Below are positions 59,786 through 64,000 of a stretch of 64,000 nucleotides of DNA, piece by piece (position 1 is the stretch's first letter; each line of letters begins with the position of its first letter). The stretch lies in assembly GCA_910583785.1 (NCBI GenBank), contig CAJTZK010000003.1, positions 217,705 through 281,704 on the forward strand, given 5' to 3'. This DNA is from an uncultured Oscillibacter sp. (GTDB lineage: Bacteria > Bacillota > Clostridia > Oscillospirales > Oscillospiraceae). Under the pieces are notes generated by a model. That model was given only the letters and a program-made list of their open reading frames with translations, had not been told where the DNA came from and did not search any database. Both the position numbers and the translations under genes were made by a program.

Positions 59786-60985
59786 TTAGAGCTTTTCCAG
59801 CGCCTGCTGGAAGTCGGCGAGAAGGTCGCTGGCCTCTTCCAGTCCGGCGGAGAGGCGGATCTGCCCCATCGTAATGCCGATATCCGCCAGTTCCTCCGGG
59901 CTGAGGTCCCGGTGGGAGGCCCGGGGCGGGTAAGTGAGCGTGGTTCCCACGCCCGCCAGCGTGGGGACAAACCGGACAATCTGAAGATTTTGGATCAGGC
60001 GGTCTATCTCCGCCTGGCCGCCCTGGAAGTTCACGCACAGCATCCCGCCATAGCCGTTCCCCTCAAACTGGCTGTCCGCCAGGCCCTTACAGGGCGAAGA
60101 ATCCAAACCGGGATAATAGACCTTCTCCACCTTGGGGTGCCCCTCAAAAAACTTCGCCAAGGCCAGGGCGTTCTCGGACATCTTCCGCACCCGCAGGGGC
60201 AGGGTCCGGAGGCTCCGGGCCAGCAGCCAGGATTCCGTGGCCCCCAAATTCGAGCCGTAAAGGCCCAAATAGAAACGGATTTTCTGGATGAGTTCCCCGC
60301 CGCCCAGCACGGCTCCGCCCACAATGTCGTCGTGGCCGCCCAAATATTTGGTGGCGCTGTAAAGCACCAGGTCCGCGCCGAATTTCAGGGGCTTGGCGAT
60401 GATGGAGGTCGCGAAGGTGTTGTCAATGAACAGCAGGGCTCCGTTGGCATGGGCCACGTCCGCCAGATGCTTGATATCCGGCACGGACATCAAGGGGTTG
60501 GCGATGGTCTCACCATAGATCAGGGTGGTATTGGGCCGGACATAGTCGGCGGCATCCTGGGTGTTGAAGTCGATGAAGGTCGTTTCCACGCCCCAGCGCT
60601 TCAGCTCGTGCTTGAGGAAGTAGAAGCTCTCGCCATAAATAATGGGAGAGGCCACAATGTGGTCGCCAGGTTTCACCACCGCCAGGATCGAGGTGGTGAT
60701 GGCCGCCATGCCAGAGGCGAACACCAGTCCCTTCTCCGCGCCGTCGCCGGAGGCCAGGATCATAGAAGCCGCGTCGGCATTGGGGTTGCCCAGGCGGAAA
60801 TAGGCGTAGCCAGGGGCGCCTTCGTCGCAGATTTTGTCAATGGGGTCAATTGAATCGAAGATGTACGCCGAGGAAAGGTAAATGGGAAAGGTCTCCGGGA
60901 CAGTCAGGGCCTTGTTCAGCTCATAGCAGAGTTCGCCGTTGCCAGTGTGAATGTACTTTGCGGTATCGGACGTTTGAATCGACAT
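59786..60985 (-). CDS. megL: Cys/Met metabolism PLP enzyme, methionine gamma-lyase-like
   Basis: A 399-residue fold-type I PLP enzyme of the Cys/Met-metabolism family. AYFRLGNPNADAASMILASGDGAEKGLVFASGMAAI (~61-96) contains the cofactor phosphate region, FIDNTFATSI (~186-195) the Asp that binds the pyridine N, and LVLYSATKYLGGHDDIVGG (~206-224) the PLP Lys. It could be methionine gamma-lyase, homocysteine/cystathionine lyase or an O-acetyl-homoserine enzyme. Co-transcription with a BrnQ amino-acid importer and a 2-oxoacid oxidoreductase just beyond LysR favours degradation of methionine to 2-oxobutyrate. AGGAGG precedes the ATG, 30 bases after brnQ. Confidence 0.85.
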   Translation of the reverse strand: MSIQTSDTAKYIHTGNGELCYELNKALTVPETFPIYLSSAYIFDSIDPIDKICDEGAPGYAYFRLGNPNADAASMILASGDGAEKGLVFASGMAAITTSILAVVKPGDHIVASPIIYGESFYFLKHELKRWGVETTFIDFNTQDAADYVRPNTTLIYGETIANPLMSVPDIKHLADVAHANGALLFIDNTFATSIIAKPLKFGADLVLYSATKYLGGHDDIVGGAVLGGGELIQKIRFYLGLYGSNLGATESWLLARSLRTLPLRVRKMSENALALAKFFEGHPKVEKVYYPGLDSSPCKGLADSQFEGNGYGGMLCVNFQGGQAEIDRLIQNLQIVRFVPTLAGVGTTLTYPPRASHRDLSPEELADIGITMGQIRLSAGLEEASDLLADFQQALEKL

Positions 60986-61015
60986 ACAAAATCCTCCTCT
61001 AATTCCACGAAACCA

Positions 61016-62308
61016 TCAGGCGTTCTTCTTGGCGTTTCCGGCCAGCAGTCCCACAATAAAGCCTGCCGCCGCCGGAACCACCCAGCCGAAGCCAAGCCCA
61101 TACAGGGGAATCTTGTCCAAAATTGCATCCAGGAACCCGATGTGTACCCCGTACTCAGCGGGCAAATCCAGGAAGGCGTAAACCACCGTGCACCAGACGG
61201 CCCCTTTATACGCGCCGTCGTTGGGAATCTTGCGCTCAAAAATGCCCAAAATCATCAGCACGAGGGCGATTGGGTACGTGAAGGAAAACCAGGCCCCGGT
61301 GAGGCTGACAATGGTATCCAGGCCAAAGCTGGCGACGATGGTGGTGACCACCGGGACGATGATGACCAAGACCCGGTAAGGCAGCTTTTCGTGGGAGGCC
61401 TCGGAGAAGAAGTCCGCCACGGCGGTGATCTGGCCAATGGCCGTGGTCAGGCAGGCCAGGATGACAGAGAGGCACAGGCCGTAAAGGGCAATCTGGCCGC
61501 CGCTGGAGCGGATGACGTTTAACAAAAGGTCGGCGTTCCCGATGGAGTCCGCGCTGTACTCCCCGCTGACGCAGGCTCCCATAAAGAACAGGCCGCCATA
61601 TACCACCGCCAGGCAGACGGCGGCAATGATGCCCGCGCCGAAGTTGACTTTCCGGAGGGAAGCGCCCTCATAGCCCTTTTCCCGGATGGTGCCGAAGAAC
61701 AAAGAGGCCATCAGGAAGGACACCAGCACGTCTCCGGTGCTGTAGCCGCCAAGAAAACTATTCAAAAACGCGTTGTCCACCGTGGGGGCGCTGGGAGTGC
61801 CAATGGGGCTGATGAAGCCCTTGATCACCAGAATAAACAGGATCACCGTCATGACGGGGGTCAGGATTTTGCCCACCTTGTCCAAGGCCGTGCCCCGGTC
61901 CTTGGCGAAGAAGAACGCGATGAGGAAATAAATCACGACGGAAACGAGATACGGCGCGCCGCCCCAGAGTCCCTGGAGCCCCATCTCGATGCCCACGGCG
62001 GCGGTCCGGGGGATGGACACGCAGCAGCACAGGACCATGATCATGCCGACGAAGATGTGGTAGAAGTTTTTATGTACGTGGTCCGAGATTCTCTGGACAG
62101 AGCCGCAATGTCCCAGGATGATCATCGCCAGCACCGGAAGCCCGACGCCGGACGCAATCATGCCAATCATGCCGGCCCCCCAGCCCGTTCCGCTCTGGAG
62201 TCCCAGCATAGGCGGGAAGATGAGGTTTCCCGCGCCGAAGTAGGTCGCAAACAGCGCCAGGCCGATGAACAGCACATCGGTGGCTTTGATTTGTTTCTTG
62301 TTCTCCAT
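61016..62308 (-). CDS. brnQ: BrnQ/LIVCS-family branched-chain amino acid transporter
   Basis: A 430-residue, ~12-helix Na+-coupled transporter of the LIVCS family. The first helix has LFIGLALFATYFGAGNLIFPPMLGLQSG (~13-40), the family signature. SIPRTAAVGIEMGL (~98-111) and YSTGDVLVSFLMASLFFGTI are also typical. It imports Ile/Leu/Val and in some relatives methionine; the downstream lyase hints at methionine here. GGAGGG precedes the ATG. Promoter at 62381-62410. Confidence 0.92.
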   Translation of the reverse strand: MENKKQIKATDVLFIGLALFATYFGAGNLIFPPMLGLQSGTGWGAGMIGMIASGVGLPVLAMIILGHCGSVQRISDHVHKNFYHIFVGMIMVLCCCVSIPRTAAVGIEMGLQGLWGGAPYLVSVVIYFLIAFFFAKDRGTALDKVGKILTPVMTVILFILVIKGFISPIGTPSAPTVDNAFLNSFLGGYSTGDVLVSFLMASLFFGTIREKGYEGASLRKVNFGAGIIAAVCLAVVYGGLFFMGACVSGEYSADSIGNADLLLNVIRSSGGQIALYGLCLSVILACLTTAIGQITAVADFFSEASHEKLPYRVLVIIVPVVTTIVASFGLDTIVSLTGAWFSFTYPIALVLMILGIFERKIPNDGAYKGAVWCTVVYAFLDLPAEYGVHIGFLDAILDKIPLYGLGFGWVVPAAAGFIVGLLAGNAKKNA

Positions 62309-62380
62309 GTTGATACCCTCCGTTGTTCAAAATTACTCCACACAAGCCAAATCTCTTTAGAATAATTGGCTGTTGTGCCT

Positions 62381-62410
62381 ATTATACCTGTGTTCTGTTG
62401 AAATTGTCCA
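62381..62410 (-). promoter_or_regulatory. Promoter of brnQ-megL
   Basis: On the minus strand: TGGACA (62410-62405), 18 bases, TATAAT (62386-62381). Confidence 0.7.
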
Positions 62411-62490
62411 ATACCCGGTTTTCATGCCCTGCCATATTTTTAATTTATGGATGCCCGGAATGACCCGGCCTCTCTCCGGCGTTTTCACCA

Positions 62491-62520
62491 AAATTCCATT
62501 AAATTCCACCAAATCCCTAT
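62491..62520. repeat. Three 10-bp phased direct repeats, candidate LysR site
   Basis: AAATTCCATT, AAATTCCACC and AAATCCCTAT follow one another with an exact 10-base period in the divergent promoter region of brnQ and lysR, so they face the same side of the helix. Confidence 0.55.
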
Positions 62521-62615
62521 CTAAAAAGCAGGTTTTTTGAAAATAATGAAAAAACCCTGTAAAATGGGACGCAGAACCCGTATAGTAAAAAGTAACGCAA
62601 GGAGAGGAGGATTTT

Positions 62616-63530
62616 ATGACGCTGTTACAGCTCCGCTATATTTCTGAGGTAGCAAAGCAGGGCTCCTTTTGCAAGGCCGCGCAGAACCTTTATGTCTCCC
62701 AGCCCGGTATCAGTAAGATGGTTGCCGCTCTGGAAAAGGAATTGGGCATCACGATTTTTGTCCGCTCCGCTTCCGGCATCACGCTGACGGCGGAGGGAAA
62801 GCGCCTGCTGGACGCAGGGAACCGCCTGCTGCGGGACGCGGACCACATTGCCGACCAGTTCAGCCGGACTGCCCTTGACCGTCCGGAGTCCTTCTGTGTC
62901 AGCAGCCTGCATTACAGTTTTGTGGTAGACGCTTTCACGGAACTGGTGCGCCGCTCCAAGAGTTCCAGCCAGCACTACAAAATACACATCTGCCAAAGTC
63001 CCGATGTGCTCCAGCATGTCGCAAACCTGGAAAGCGAGATCGGCGTCCTCTCTGCGGGGGACCACAACCAGGACTATCTCACCCGGGCGCTGGAACGGAG
63101 CGGCTTGGAATTTCACCAGCTGATCCGCTCCAATATCTGCGCGTTCCTGCACGAAAGCCACCCCCTGGCGGAAAAAGCCATCCTGACGTTCTCTGATCTG
63201 GCCCCTTATCCGTGCATCATGTATGAATTGGATATGGACTCGCCCTCCATCCTGCATGAGGAATTTTCGATTTCCGCCTTTTATCCCAAGCGCGTCGTGG
63301 AAATCACGGGATTATACCAGTCTTTGGAAGTGATGGTCCGGTGCCAGGGCTATGACCTGGGGAACGGGATCATCTCCGTGAGCAACAAGCGGCAGGGCGT
63401 GGTCAAGCGCCGGGTGGAAGGGCTGGACGCGCCCGTTTCCATCGGCTGGGTCAGCCGCCGGGGACAGGCCCTCAGCGCTCCGGCCCTGGAATTCGTAAAG
63501 GCGCTGGAGATGTACTGCCGGGATATCTAG
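62616..63530 (+). CDS. LysR-family transcriptional regulator
   Basis: A 304-residue LysR-type regulator. The N-terminal winged helix is LLQLRYISEVAKQGSFCKAAQNLYVSQPGISKMVAALEKELG (~3-44), followed by the linker helix and a periplasmic-binding-like effector domain (~90-300). Divergent from brnQ-megL with phased repeats between, it probably activates that operon, and possibly the oxidoreductase downstream, in response to methionine or a product. A TATAGT -10 (62581-62586) and GGAGAGGAGG precede the ATG. Confidence 0.93.
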   Translation: MTLLQLRYISEVAKQGSFCKAAQNLYVSQPGISKMVAALEKELGITIFVRSASGITLTAEGKRLLDAGNRLLRDADHIADQFSRTALDRPESFCVSSLHYSFVVDAFTELVRRSKSSSQHYKIHICQSPDVLQHVANLESEIGVLSAGDHNQDYLTRALERSGLEFHQLIRSNICAFLHESHPLAEKAILTFSDLAPYPCIMYELDMDSPSILHEEFSISAFYPKRVVEITGLYQSLEVMVRCQGYDLGNGIISVSNKRQGVVKRRVEGLDAPVSIGWVSRRGQALSAPALEFVKALEMYCRDI

Positions 63531-63924
63531 GCGCCATAGAACCTTTTGGTTATGGCCTTCCATAACGTCTTCGTATTTCCTCCCTGCGGAAATCATATGT
63601 TATGCTATTTCTGGGAGAACTATTTGCTCAGACGCGCATCTGTTCAAGGAGGATGTCCCCATGAAATGGCCATGATGCACCCGGCGCTGGACGCCGCCGC
63701 CGCGCCAAGGACACCCGCGCGGCCCTGCGGCATCTGGCCCCCGGAGGTTTGCCAGGCATTTTGATCCCTGCTATAGATTTCAAAGAGCATGACTCGGACG
63801 CCTGTAAGCCTGGAGGACACGGGCGGTATGGCACCATCGGCTTGAAATGGGCCTTCGCGCCGTTTTGCCATTAGGGCACAATCAGGTTCCATAAATTTCA
63901 AATCTGGAAAGGAGACAACAGCAC
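63531..63924. other. Intergenic with possible decayed frame
   Basis: No promoter with two clear boxes was found. From ~63690 to 63873 one plus frame reads coherently (AKDTRAALRHLAPGGLPGIL, then IDFKEHDSDACKPGGHGRYG and a TAG) but lacks a start, so it may be a gene remnant or chance. The rest shows nothing recognisable. Confidence 0.35.
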
Positions 63925-64000
63925 ATGAAAGACATGGTAGAAATCCGCTGGCACGGCCGGGGAGGGCAGGGGGCGAAGACGGCTTCGCTTCTGCTGGCGG
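63925..64000 (+). CDS. 2-oxoacid:ferredoxin oxidoreductase gamma subunit (partial)
   Basis: Only the first 25 codons lie in the window. MKDMVEIRWHGRGGQGAKTA is the hallmark N-terminus of gamma subunits of pyruvate/2-oxoisovalerate:ferredoxin oxidoreductases (VEIRxHGRGGQG). AAAGGAGAC precedes the ATG. Delta, alpha and beta subunits are expected beyond the edge. With MegL and BrnQ it could oxidise 2-oxobutyrate or branched-chain oxoacids to acyl-CoA (inference). Confidence 0.9.
   Translation, partial: MKDMVEIRWHGRGGQGAKTASLLLA

Overview
The window is high-GC DNA from a spore-forming, anaerobic gut-type Firmicute, most likely Oscillospiraceae (Flavonifractor/Lawsonibacter/Dysosmobacter-like). 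This is inference from four things: consistently GC-rich codons, strong AGGAGG ribosome sites with consensus sigma-A promoters, an exosporium-type protein plus SLH surface protein, and a fermentative amino-acid metabolism (NifJ, tryptophanase, methionine gamma-lyase-like enzyme, 2-oxoacid:ferredoxin oxidoreductase). No rRNA, tRNA or CRISPR array was seen.

Layout. 1-4.5 kb: a small unknown protein, a tocopherol-cyclase-like protein, and a tRNA-modification operon (mnmA, Cys-rich protein, tcdA). 4.9-8.0 kb: a 1022-residue chimera whose ends look like flagellin and whose middle looks like a beta-helix. 8.0-11.2 kb: a MoxR ATPase/VWA pair and a TPP-riboswitch-controlled thiT. 11.3-17.1 kb: a sialic-acid-type ABC import and lyase operon with a divergent SGNH esterase. 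17.2-22.3 kb: an SLH-anchored beta-helix surface protein and an exosporium-like protein. 22.7-28.9 kb: a sulfur amino-acid cluster (patB, nhaC, D-cysteine desulfhydrase) ending in a sigma-54 activator, with a good -24/-12 promoter in front of patB. 29-33 kb: nifJ followed by a decayed gene. 33-42.3 kb: regulators and envelope genes (LytTR protein, BlaI/BlaR1 pair with operators, zinc-ribbon membrane protein, divergent KamA-family enzyme behind a terminator-bearing leader, NagPA-like protein, radical SAM/HxlR pair). 42.4-46.7 kb: tryptophanase and an NSS transporter divergent from a YheO/DauR-type regulator. 46.7-51.3 kb: GNAT, FapA-like protein, and a FIST plus soluble chemoreceptor operon. 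51.6-57.7 kb: a BMP-type nucleoside ABC transporter and a NagD-like phosphatase. 57.7-59.6 kb: a graveyard with an IS5-family transposase remnant, AT-rich fragments and a truncated hydrolase. 59.8-64 kb: a methionine gamma-lyase-like enzyme with a BrnQ transporter, a divergent LysR regulator, and the start of a 2-oxoacid oxidoreductase gamma subunit.

Together the genes describe a peptide/amino-acid and host-glycan fermenter. Cys/Met degradation (PatB, D-Cys desulfhydrase, MegL-like) yields H2S or thiols, ammonia and 2-oxoacids, which NifJ or the oxidoreductase at the right edge can oxidise with ferredoxin. Tryptophanase gives indole and pyruvate, and sialic acid is split by NanA. Most catabolic modules sit beside a dedicated regulator and have separate strong promoters. 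The less conventional items are the flagellin/beta-helix chimera, the probable sigma-54 regulon for sulfur amino acids, two long structured leaders (KamA-like and tryptophanase), and several operator-like repeats.
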